Part shown: positions 1 to 5,788 of the stretch, in pieces | How positions within the stretch are numbered: the stretch's first letter is position 1 | Layout: every line of letters starts with the position of its first letter | Assembly (NCBI GenBank): GCA_002746425.1 | Contig: NVXB01000042.1 | Location: forward strand, 3,671 to 10,153 | DNA: 6,483 bases | Direction of reading: 5' to 3' | Origin: Hyphomicrobiales bacterium | GTDB lineage: Bacteria; Pseudomonadota; Alphaproteobacteria; Rhizobiales; GCA-2746425 | Position numbers and translations under genes: made by a program | Notes under the pieces: model-generated | The model's database searches: none | Told to the model about the DNA's origin: nothing | What the model saw: only the letters and a program-made list of their open reading frames with translations

Positions 1-238
1 TGCCGGTCTGAATCTGACGGATGAATTGCGGAATATCAATCGATGTCGGACAGGCCTGAATGCACGGCGCGTCATAGCAAAAATAGCAGCGCTCGGCCTC
101 AACAAATGCTTCCCGCTTGCTCAGCAGCGGATAGGCATCGGAAAAATTATCGATATAGTCATCGGCACTTAAACGACCGGATCTGATGTCCGGGTCCCCC
201 AGTTTTGCGCCCAATTTCGCCCCCAGTTCATCCGCCAT
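1..238 (-). CDS. preT: PreT-type NAD(P)-dependent dihydropyrimidine dehydrogenase subunit, N-terminal part (runs off the window)
   Basis: This is the first 79 residues of an oxidoreductase; the rest lies to the left of the window. PreT takes electrons from NAD(P)H through FAD and Fe-S clusters and works with PreA to reduce uracil and thymine in the cytoplasm. The start is ATG at 238-236, with a GGAGG ribosome binding site (complement of 245-249) six bases upstream. Visible residues include a cysteine cluster C51-x2-C54-x4-C59-x3-C63-P, the N-terminal [4Fe-4S] pattern shared by PreT, eukaryotic DPD and the glutamate synthase small subunit. The surrounding text EAERCYFCYDAPCIQACP closely follows E. 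coli PreT as I remember it. The FAD and NAD domains are not in the window. The glutamate synthase beta subunit is the main alternative, but the YDAPC wording and the RutR-like operator upstream favour PreT. A preA/hydA-type operon downstream is expected but not seen. Confidence 0.85.
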   Translation of the reverse strand, partial: MADELGAKLGAKLGDPDIRSGRLSADDYIDNFSDAYPLLSKREAFVEAERCYFCYDAPCIQACPTSIDIPQFIRQIQTG

Positions 239-262
239 TTGCAACCTCCATTCGCAAAATAT

Positions 263-278
263 TTTACCATTTGGACAA
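263..278. promoter_or_regulatory. RutR-like operator upstream of preT
   Basis: The plus strand reads TTTACCATTTGGACAA. The known E. coli RutR site is TTGACCA-nn-TGGTCAA, and this sequence matches 12 of its 14 defined positions. The two mismatches are at symmetric positions, so each half-site differs at one base. It lies 25 bp upstream of the preT start codon, overlapping where promoter or 5' leader would be. RutR is a TetR-family repressor that responds to uracil or thymine and controls pyrimidine degradation, which fits the gene it precedes. That a RutR homologue exists in this organism is inference; no regulator gene is in the window. Confidence 0.55.
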
Positions 279-320
279 ATTTTTACCGATCTGTCTAGAG
301 GCGATATGAAATGGCGTTGC

Positions 321-388
321 TAAATTGCCACCGCCTGCAATAAATTGTGCCGTGAGATAAATTGTTTGCCTGTCACAACCTAAAATTG
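321..388. repeat. Four spaced TAAATTG motifs in the preT/autotransporter intergenic region
   Basis: TAAATTG occurs at 321-327, 341-347 and 358-364, and TAAAATTG at 381-388, all in the same orientation with starts 20, 17 and 23 bp apart. This stretch contains no gene. The spacing is roughly two helical turns, so these could be a cluster of binding sites for a regulator of either divergent gene. In AT-rich DNA such short words can also recur by chance. I do not recognise a known factor for it. Confidence 0.3.
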
Positions 389-410
389 TTGAAATTTCCT
401 TTATATTTCA

Positions 411-431
411 GCCTTGTACGCCTTGTACGCC
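411..431. repeat. Tandem 9-bp repeat GCCTTGTAC (2.3 copies)
   Basis: GCCTTGTAC at 411-419 is repeated exactly at 420-428 and followed by a further GCC. The array is about 100 bp upstream of the autotransporter start. Each copy includes TTGTAC, which resembles a -35 element, but neither copy has a convincing -10 at 16-18 bp. It may be a slippage product or a paired binding site. Its function is unknown. Confidence 0.5.
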
Positions 432-447
432 GTTTGTAATTTTGAAC

Positions 448-463
448 ATGTTATAAATAACAT
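448..463. promoter_or_regulatory. 16-bp AT-rich dyad upstream of the autotransporter, candidate operator
   Basis: The two arms ATGTTAT (448-454) and ATAACAT (457-463) are perfect reverse complements around a central AA. The site ends 66 bp before the autotransporter ATG and contains TATAAA (452-457), a possible -10 box. No well-spaced -35 is obvious. A compact two-turn dyad of this kind is typical of a dimeric repressor site. It is too short and has no T-run to be a terminator. Which protein would bind it cannot be told from the sequence. Confidence 0.4.
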
Positions 464-529
464 CTTTTGCATCAATCTAGAAAACTATATCGAAGAATCA
501 CCTATTTAAAATAACTTATTGGTTTTGAT

Positions 530-1963
530 ATGTTTTTTAAATTGCGTGCTTCCAAGCAATTATTGCTTTCAACAGCATTAGTTTCTATTTTCTTCACATC
601 TGTTGGTGGTGCAAATGCCGTTGTCCAGACCATTACAGGAGATACAACTGGTGCACCTATCGACAACCGAGTAGTTCCTAACGGATCAAATACACCAACA
701 ACCCTAGCTAACAACAGTAGTCAACACCGAGAACACACTATCACGGTTTTCCAAGGTAGTACTTATCGGTTTGAAACTGTAGCCCCAACAGCTTTTGATA
801 CCTTTCTTGTTTTATATTCAAGGGGGTATACTCCAAGTAGCCCTCTGACAAATGTAGTTGTTGCCAACGATGATATTGTTTTTGGAATTAATATTCTTTC
901 CAGAATATTGACGGGGCCTCTAAACGCTGGTTCTTATACTATAGTGGTAACTAGTTATGATGCCGCATATTATGGTGCTTATACGCTTGAAATTGAGTGT
1001 TTAACTAATTGCTTTGACCTAGGAGAAGAATTGAGAATTCAGGCTGCTGCGCAAGGTATAGTCCTATCCAAAGCGCAGAATCGCGCCATCATTCAGAATT
1101 TGCAAAATCGCTTTTTTGGTCAAAATGGTGGAGATGCACCTCTGTTGGGCTATGCCGATGAGGGCTTGCCAACAGCTTCGGATATTGCTGCCAAACGTTG
1201 GTCTGTGTGGGCGGAAGCCAGCGGGTCTGTTCTGGATGGTAACACCGGCGTTTCAATATCAGGCCACCAGCTGCAACAGCAATTCGGGTTTGATTATATG
1301 CTGAACAATAATGTTATTGTTGGCATGTCATTTGGGGCCGGGCAATTCAATGTGGATGCCGGATCGACAGAGTTTGTCGATGGCGTTTCCTATTTTGTGC
1401 AACCTTATATCGGCTTCAGCAGTGATGGCTGGTTGGCGACATTGCAGGCTGGTTATACCTACACCGATTATGATGAGTTTGATCTTAGCCCCGCAGCCAA
1501 TGATGTGCTTTCCGCCAAGGGAGATCGTTTTACGGTTTCAGCCAGCGTAAGCAAAAAGATTGATTTTGATGGTGACTTCTCATTAACGCCAGAAGTTCGA
1601 GCCATTTATGGCCACGAAAAAATCAGGGATATTGATGGGCCTTCGGGACCCCTTGCTGATGAGACTGCAAAATACTTCTTTACCAGTGCTAGTCTTGAAT
1701 TGTCTCGTGGATTGGGAAGTGATACCGGTTTTGGTAAAGCATACCCGCGTGCTGGCATTGAATATGTCGACACCGACGGCGATGGTTCCAGCGCAGCATT
1801 GTCTACCGACTTCCACAGTGAAAGTATTTCAGGTGCCGTTGCACTTGGCGTACAATACGAAATGGTTAGCGGTTTCAATGTATCCGGTGAGTTGAAGGCC
1901 GGCGGCCTTGGCTCCGATATTGCGAGTTATGGTGGCAATCTGCGGTTAGGCTACGCTTTCTGA
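530..1963 (+). CDS. Autotransporter (type Va-like) with PPC-like passenger and C-terminal beta-barrel
   Basis: This 477-residue outer-membrane protein inserts its C-terminal barrel and probably displays a short N-terminal passenger. Residues 1-30 are a Sec signal peptide: basic start, hydrophobic core LLLSTALVSIFF, and cleavage after ANA. Residues about 58-155 resemble a bacterial pre-peptidase C-terminal (PPC) beta-sandwich, with FDTFLVLYS, an ANDD turn, and GSYTIVVTSY followed by GAYTLEIE. Cys157 and Cys161 close this region and could form a disulfide. Residues about 178-196 form a helical linker suited to the barrel pore. Residues about 224-477 are an autotransporter barrel starting at RWSVWAEASG, with alternating amphipathic strands, ending in LRLGYAF, whose terminal Phe is a BAM signal. 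No protease triad is evident, so the passenger is more likely binding than catalytic. The ATG has only a weak ribosome binding site. GC is about 39% over 661-1020 against about 51% over 1141-1500. The barrel call is firm; the PPC call is by pattern only. Confidence 0.85.
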   Translation: MFFKLRASKQLLLSTALVSIFFTSVGGANAVVQTITGDTTGAPIDNRVVPNGSNTPTTLANNSSQHREHTITVFQGSTYRFETVAPTAFDTFLVLYSRGYTPSSPLTNVVVANDDIVFGINILSRILTGPLNAGSYTIVVTSYDAAYYGAYTLEIECLTNCFDLGEELRIQAAAQGIVLSKAQNRAIIQNLQNRFFGQNGGDAPLLGYADEGLPTASDIAAKRWSVWAEASGSVLDGNTGVSISGHQLQQQFGFDYMLNNNVIVGMSFGAGQFNVDAGSTEFVDGVSYFVQPYIGFSSDGWLATLQAGYTYTDYDEFDLSPAANDVLSAKGDRFTVSASVSKKIDFDGDFSLTPEVRAIYGHEKIRDIDGPSGPLADETAKYFFTSASLELSRGLGSDTGFGKAYPRAGIEYVDTDGDGSSAALSTDFHSESISGAVALGVQYEMVSGFNVSGELKAGGLGSDIASYGGNLRLGYAF

Positions 1964-1996
1964 ATGCATAATATTTGATATTTGAGTGTTATTAAG

Positions 1997-2028
1997 AAGC
2001 TTCACAGGGCAACTTGTGGAGCTTTTTT
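1997..2028 (+). terminator. Rho-independent terminator of the autotransporter gene
   Basis: AAGCTTCACA (1997-2006) pairs with TGTGGAGCTT (2015-2024) to give a 10-bp stem with one T-G wobble and an 8-base loop. A run of six T (2023-2028) follows immediately. It starts 33 bp after the autotransporter stop codon and should separate that gene from the L,D-transpeptidase transcript. On the minus strand there is no comparable T-run, so it acts in one direction. Confidence 0.88.
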
Positions 2029-2152
2029 AATGGCTGTCACCACAGCAAACACGAAGTTTTGAGCGGTTGTTTATCACTTTGAGCATGCCTTCTCTTGTCA
2101 TGGTTGGGTACCTTCGATAAACCAACGGTGAAACTGCAAGCACAGGCGTAAT

Positions 2153-2851
2153 ATGACTCGTTTCTTGGATACTGATGCAAAACTGTTTTCCCGCCGTGCT
2201 TTATTGCTTGGCGGCGCAGCCTTGGCACTTGCCGCCTGTACGCCGGATGGCTTGCAGGTTGGTTTGCTGGATGATGAATATTACTCATCCGCCTATGGCC
2301 CAAAGCCAGATGAAGAGTTTCCGCTGGATGCGCTGGATGTTGTCAAAAAGGCCGACAAACGCCTGTTCCGCCAGGTTGTGCGCTATAAAACCAAGGAAAA
2401 GACTGGCACAATCGTCATCGATCCTGCCAATCATTATCTCTATTTGATCCACGATAATGGCTACGCGATGCGCTATGGCGTGGGTGTGGGCAAGGCCGGA
2501 ATGGCTTGGTCCGGCAAGGCCTATGTGGCTGGCAAACGTCGCTGGCCTAGCTGGCGTCCGCCCGCAGAAATGATTGCGCGACGCCCTGAATTGCAAAAAT
2601 ACGGACCTGAAGGCATGGCTGGTGGTTTGGAAAATCCACTGGGCGCGCGCGCGCTTTACCTGTTTGAGGGTGAGGTCGACACGCTTTACCGCATTCACGG
2701 TACGACCGATCCTAAATCCATTGGAAAATCGGTTTCCAGTGGCTGTATCCGCATGTGGAATCACGATGTGATTGATCTTTATGAGCGGGTCAAGAAGTAC
2801 ACGCCTGTTGTTGTCCTGTCCGCTGGGGCAGATAAAAAGACTGACGCGTGA
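2153..2851 (+). CDS. L,D-transpeptidase (YkuD/ErfK family), predicted lipoprotein
   Basis: This 232-residue periplasmic enzyme should act on peptidoglycan, forming 3-3 crosslinks or attaching proteins to the wall through a Cys nucleophile. The N-terminus has a twin-arginine motif (SRRALLL, Arg14-Arg15), a hydrophobic stretch and a lipobox LAAC with Cys29. This suggests Tat export followed by lipidation; Thr at the next position does not signal inner-membrane retention under E. coli rules. The catalytic YkuD domain spans about 85-224, with the motif His182-Gly through Ser-Ser-Gly-Cys198-Ile-Arg200, so the active site is intact. A basic tail (DKKTDA) follows. The ATG has a modest AGG upstream (2144-2146). 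The 124 bp between the preceding terminator and this start must hold its promoter, but I cannot assign boxes. Its stop codon overlaps the first possible start of the glycerate kinase, so the two may be translationally coupled. Which of the two wall reactions it performs cannot be read from sequence. Confidence 0.92.
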   Translation: MTRFLDTDAKLFSRRALLLGGAALALAACTPDGLQVGLLDDEYYSSAYGPKPDEEFPLDALDVVKKADKRLFRQVVRYKTKEKTGTIVIDPANHYLYLIHDNGYAMRYGVGVGKAGMAWSGKAYVAGKRRWPSWRPPAEMIARRPELQKYGPEGMAGGLENPLGARALYLFEGEVDTLYRIHGTTDPKSIGKSVSSGCIRMWNHDVIDLYERVKKYTPVVVLSAGADKKTDA

Positions 2852-2890
2852 CACAGATAAGCATGACACGGGCAAGCATGACGCAGGCAA
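2846..2890 (+). repeat. Three tandem 15-bp units, each with an in-frame start codon
   Basis: The units are GCGTGACACAGATAA (2846-2860), GCATGACACGGGCAA (2861-2875) and GCATGACGCAGGCAA (2876-2890). Units 2 and 3 match at 13 of 15 positions, and units 1 and 2 at 11 of 15. Each carries GTG or ATG in the glycerate kinase frame, producing the peptide series MTQIS, MTRAS, MTQAN. The first unit also contains the TGA that ends the L,D-transpeptidase gene. Since 15 is a multiple of three, gain or loss of inner units would keep the reading frame. Confidence 0.8.
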
Positions 2891-4155
2891 ATGAATTACT
2901 GAGGCAGATGTTCGCAGCCGCTGTTGCTGCCGCTAATCCGGCCATTGTTGTGCCGCCCTGCCTGCCATCAAAACCCAAAGGTCGCGTCATCGTGCTTGGT
3001 GCTGGCAAAGCATCCGCCGCCATGGGCAAAGCCGCAGAGCTGGCCATATTGCAGCAATGGGGCATCGAACCATCTGGTTTGATCGTGACCCAATACGGCG
3101 CTGCGGTTTCGTGCGAACACATCGAAATTATTGAGGCCAGCCATCCGGTTCCCGATGAGAATGGTCTGGATGCCGCCAAACGAATTCTGGCGCTGGCGCA
3201 AAGCGCGGGCGAAGATGATTTGGTGCTGTTTCTGGTTTCTGGTGGCGGTTCCTCGCTGCTGCCCTTGCCCGGTGAGGGGCTGACCCTTGATGACAAGCAA
3301 ACCATCAATAGGGCTTTGCTTAAATCCGGCGCGAACATCCATGAAATGAACATTGTGCGTAAGCACCTCTCGGCCATCAAAGGCGGCAGGCTTGCCGCCG
3401 CCGCTTATCCAGCGCATTTGGTGACGCTGGCGATTTCCGATGTGCCGGGCGATGATTTTGGTACCATTGCGTCTGGTCCCACCATTGCCGATCCAAGCAA
3501 TGTCGATGATGCCGCTCAGATTATGGCGCGTTATAAGCTGGATTTACCTGCCCATATCAAAGCGTTTTTGAGCACGGATGCGGCCCAGACGCCCGATCCG
3601 TCCAACGCCTGCTTTACCAATTCTGAAACCCGTATGGTGGCCCGCCCGCAAGCCTCGCTGGAAGCTGCTGCGCAAGTGGCGCAAGATGCTGGCTACACAC
3701 CGCTCATTCTTGGTGATGCCATAGAGGGTGAGGCCAAAGAGGTCGGCATTGTCATGGCCGGTATCGCCAAACAGGTGCGCAACCACGGTCAGCCCGGCAA
3801 AGCTCCACTTGCACTGATTTCAGGCGGTGAAACCACGGTAACCGTATCTGGCCCCACCGGGCGCGGTGGCCGCAACACCGCCTTTTTGCTGAGTTTTGCC
3901 ATTGCCATGGATGATGCGCCCGGCATCAGCGCCATTGCCTGCGATACCGATGGTATTGATGGATCTGAAGACAATGCCGGTGCCATTTATCTGCCCGGTG
4001 ATATCGCTGATGCGCGCGCCGCCGACGACCGCGCCATTGATTATCTCACAGCATTCGACAGCTATAGTTTCTTTGAAAAACTGGACCGGCTGGTGATGAC
4101 CGGCCCAACGCTGACCAATGTCAATGATCTGCGGATCGTACTGATCGAGCCATAG
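2848..4155 (+). CDS. Glycerate 2-kinase (DUF4147/MOFRL family; GckA/TtuD type)
   Basis: This cytoplasmic enzyme is expected to phosphorylate D-glycerate to 2-phosphoglycerate with ATP, feeding lower glycolysis; family members are often labelled hydroxypyruvate reductase TtuD. The longest frame gives 435 residues. In its numbering, the DUF4147 region shows GAGKAS (51-56), SGGGSSLL (131-138), NIVRKHLSAIKGGRLA (168-183), SDVPGDD (197-203) and SGPT (209-212). The MOFRL part shows SGGETTVTV (325-333), GRGGRN (338-343), DTDGIDG (366-372) and TGPTLTNVNDL (418-428). Ala345 sits where I recall Glu being usual (NxEF). The start is uncertain: GTG 2848, ATG 2863 and ATG 2878 are all in frame and none has a clear ribosome binding site. 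Homologues usually begin a few residues before the LLRxxFxAAVAAA helix, which favours 2878 (425 residues). The GTG start would overlap the upstream stop by 4 bp. The fold and family are secure; the exact physiological pathway is not. Confidence 0.92.
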   Translation: MTQISMTRASMTQANELLRQMFAAAVAAANPAIVVPPCLPSKPKGRVIVLGAGKASAAMGKAAELAILQQWGIEPSGLIVTQYGAAVSCEHIEIIEASHPVPDENGLDAAKRILALAQSAGEDDLVLFLVSGGGSSLLPLPGEGLTLDDKQTINRALLKSGANIHEMNIVRKHLSAIKGGRLAAAAYPAHLVTLAISDVPGDDFGTIASGPTIADPSNVDDAAQIMARYKLDLPAHIKAFLSTDAAQTPDPSNACFTNSETRMVARPQASLEAAAQVAQDAGYTPLILGDAIEGEAKEVGIVMAGIAKQVRNHGQPGKAPLALISGGETTVTVSGPTGRGGRNTAFLLSFAIAMDDAPGISAIACDTDGIDGSEDNAGAIYLPGDIADARAADDRAIDYLTAFDSYSFFEKLDRLVMTGPTLTNVNDLRIVLIEP

Positions 4156-4237
4156 TTGCCCCCTATTGCGGGCTTCCGCTTGACGCTTTTCCATCATTTT
4201 TACCGGCGGTTTTCACCTCTATACAGAGTAGGCCTGC

Positions 4238-4270
4238 TTGAAATTGCCCGTACCTGCACGTAGGGTAAAT
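4238..4270 (+). promoter_or_regulatory. Candidate xylBA promoter with an embedded operator dyad
   Basis: TTGAAA (4238-4243) is a good -35 match, and TAGGGT (4261-4266), 17 bp further on, is a weak -10. Between and over them lies an imperfect dyad centred at 4256/4257. Of the 14 base pairs from 4243 to 4270, 10 are symmetric, including inner half-sites CCGTACCTG and CACGTAGGG that agree at 7 of 9 positions. An operator placed between -35 and -10 is a classic repressor arrangement, and a xylose-responsive regulator would fit the genes downstream. The regulator identity is inference, and the -10 is poor. Confidence 0.35.
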
Positions 4271-4304
4271 GCAATAATAGGGAAACATTTGGGAGAAGTG
4301 CCAC

Positions 4305-5777
4305 ATGGCAGCAGGGGCAACATATCTGGGCCTTGATATTGGCACGTCTGGCGTAAAGGCCGTGCTGATCGGGGAAGATCAGACCATTCTCGCCAGCGAA
4401 ACATCTCCGCTTTCCGTCTCTCGCCCACATTCTGGCTGGTCTGAGCAGGAAGCCGATCATTGGATCGCAGCAACCATCAAAGCCATTGCAGCTGTTAAAT
4501 CCGCCGTGCCGGAAGCCTTTGCTACATTGACAGGCATTGGCCTGTCCGGGCAGCAGCACGGCGCGACCCTGCTTGGTGCCGACGACAAACCCCTGCGCCC
4601 TTGTATTTTATGGAATGACGGACGCTCGCAAGCCGAATGCGCCGAGCTTGATGCTTTGGCAGATTATCAGGGCATTGGTGGCAACATCATTATGCCTGGC
4701 TTTACCGCGCCAAAATTGCGCTGGGTGCAAAAGCATGAGCCTGAGATTTTTGCGAAAACCAAAAAAGTCCTGTTGCCAAAAGATTATGTGCGCCTTTGGC
4801 TAACCGGCAACTACGTGTCGGACATGTCGGATTCTGCCGGTACTTTATGGCTTGATGTCGCCGCGCGCAAATGGTCGCCGGAATTGCTCAGCGCTTCTGA
4901 TCTAACGCTCGATCATATGCCTTCGCTGGTTGAAGGCAGCGAAAGCTCTGGCACGTTGCGCAGCCAATTGGCCAGCGAATGGGGCGTTTCTGCCAGCACA
5001 ATTGTTGCAGGCGGCGGCGGCGATAACGCGGCCTCGGCTTGCGGCCTTGGTGTTGTGACACCTGACACCGCCTTTGTATCGCTGGGGACTTCCGGTGTGG
5101 TGTTTGTGTCCAATGAGCACTTTTCGCCCAACACGGCAGGCGCGGTGCATGCCATGTGCCACGCCATTCCCGATACCTGGCATCAGATGGGCGTCATTCT
5201 GTCCGCCATGGACAGCCTGACCTGGCTTTCGGGCATTACCGGCACCAGCGCGCCGGATCTGACCAGCGCTTTGGAAGGCGATTTGGGCGCGCCCGGTTCT
5301 GGCCTGTTCCTGCCCTACCTTTCCGGCGAGCGCACCCCGCATAATGATTCTGGCGCACGCGGTGCCTTTATTGGTCTGGATCATAACAGCGACAAAACCG
5401 TGCTGACGCGCTTGGTGCTGGAAGGCATCGCCTTTGCCGTGCGCGACAGTGTGCGGGTGTTGTCAGATGCCGGCAGCAAGATGGACAGCGTTTTGGTGGC
5501 AGGCGGCGGCGGGCGCAGCAAAGCTTTGCTGAAAATTCTGGCAAGTGTGCTCAACATCGATTTGCTCCTGCCGGAGGCTGGCGATTTTGGCGGCGGCTTT
5601 GGCGCCGCGCGCCTTGGCCTTATTGCCGCCACCGGAGCCAATCCGATTGAGATTTGCGCTCAGCCCAAAATTGTCGAATCCGTCTCACCTGATGCCGATC
5701 TGACATCGGCCTATGACGATAAATATCAAGCCTATCGCGCGCTGTATCCAGCGCTCAAACCTTTCACTCAGAATTAG
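4305..5777 (+). CDS. xylB: Xylulokinase
   Basis: XylB phosphorylates D-xylulose to D-xylulose 5-phosphate using ATP in the cytoplasm, the second step of isomerase-pathway xylose catabolism. The 490 residues fit the usual FGGY-kinase length. Motifs in order are DIGTSGVK (11-18, ATP phosphate loop), GLSGQQHGATLL (79-90), WNDGR (103-107), and the FGGY signature GFTAPKLRWVQKH (132-144). Then come GGGGDNAA (236-243), with Asp240 as the predicted catalytic base, GTSG (261-264), GERTPHND (341-348) and a GGGGRS nucleotide loop (400-405). The SGQQHGATLL wording is xylulokinase-like rather than glycerol- or ribulokinase-like. The ATG has a clear ribosome binding site, GGGAGAAG, at 4291-4298. xylA follows after 11 bp, so the two should be one transcript. 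No truncation or missing key residue is seen. Confidence 0.96.
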   Translation: MAAGATYLGLDIGTSGVKAVLIGEDQTILASETSPLSVSRPHSGWSEQEADHWIAATIKAIAAVKSAVPEAFATLTGIGLSGQQHGATLLGADDKPLRPCILWNDGRSQAECAELDALADYQGIGGNIIMPGFTAPKLRWVQKHEPEIFAKTKKVLLPKDYVRLWLTGNYVSDMSDSAGTLWLDVAARKWSPELLSASDLTLDHMPSLVEGSESSGTLRSQLASEWGVSASTIVAGGGGDNAASACGLGVVTPDTAFVSLGTSGVVFVSNEHFSPNTAGAVHAMCHAIPDTWHQMGVILSAMDSLTWLSGITGTSAPDLTSALEGDLGAPGSGLFLPYLSGERTPHNDSGARGAFIGLDHNSDKTVLTRLVLEGIAFAVRDSVRVLSDAGSKMDSVLVAGGGGRSKALLKILASVLNIDLLLPEAGDFGGGFGAARLGLIAATGANPIEICAQPKIVESVSPDADLTSAYDDKYQAYRALYPALKPFTQN

Positions 5778-5788
5778 GAATTTCTCTC

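Noticed and set aside
414..442. TTGTAC (414-419) with TAATTT (437-442) as the autotransporter promoter
   Set aside because: The spacing is 17 bp, but the -10 matches only three of six positions, so the pair is not better than chance in AT-rich DNA.
502..714. 70-residue minus-strand frame across the autotransporter start
   Set aside because: It overlaps the signal-peptide coding region, has no family resemblance and no ribosome binding site I would trust.
2064..2126. Imperfect inverted repeat (TTTATC at 2070-2075 with GATAAA at 2116-2121) upstream of the L,D-transpeptidase
   Set aside because: Arms are short and about 40 bp apart with mismatches around them, which is compatible with chance in a 124-bp spacer.
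2285..2890. 201-residue open frame on the minus strand opposite the L,D-transpeptidase
   Set aside because: It overlaps the intact YkuD gene almost completely, and its translation has no recognisable domain or signal.
4172..4183. Small GCGG/CCGC hairpin after the glycerate kinase as a terminator
   Set aside because: The stem is only 4 bp with a 4-base loop and the following T-run is broken, so it is too weak to call. Whether the kinase transcript reads into xylB remains open.
4200..4559. 119-residue minus-strand frame spanning the xyl promoter region
   Set aside because: It is antisense to the xylB start and its promoter, and the translation is Cys-rich and low in recognisable structure.
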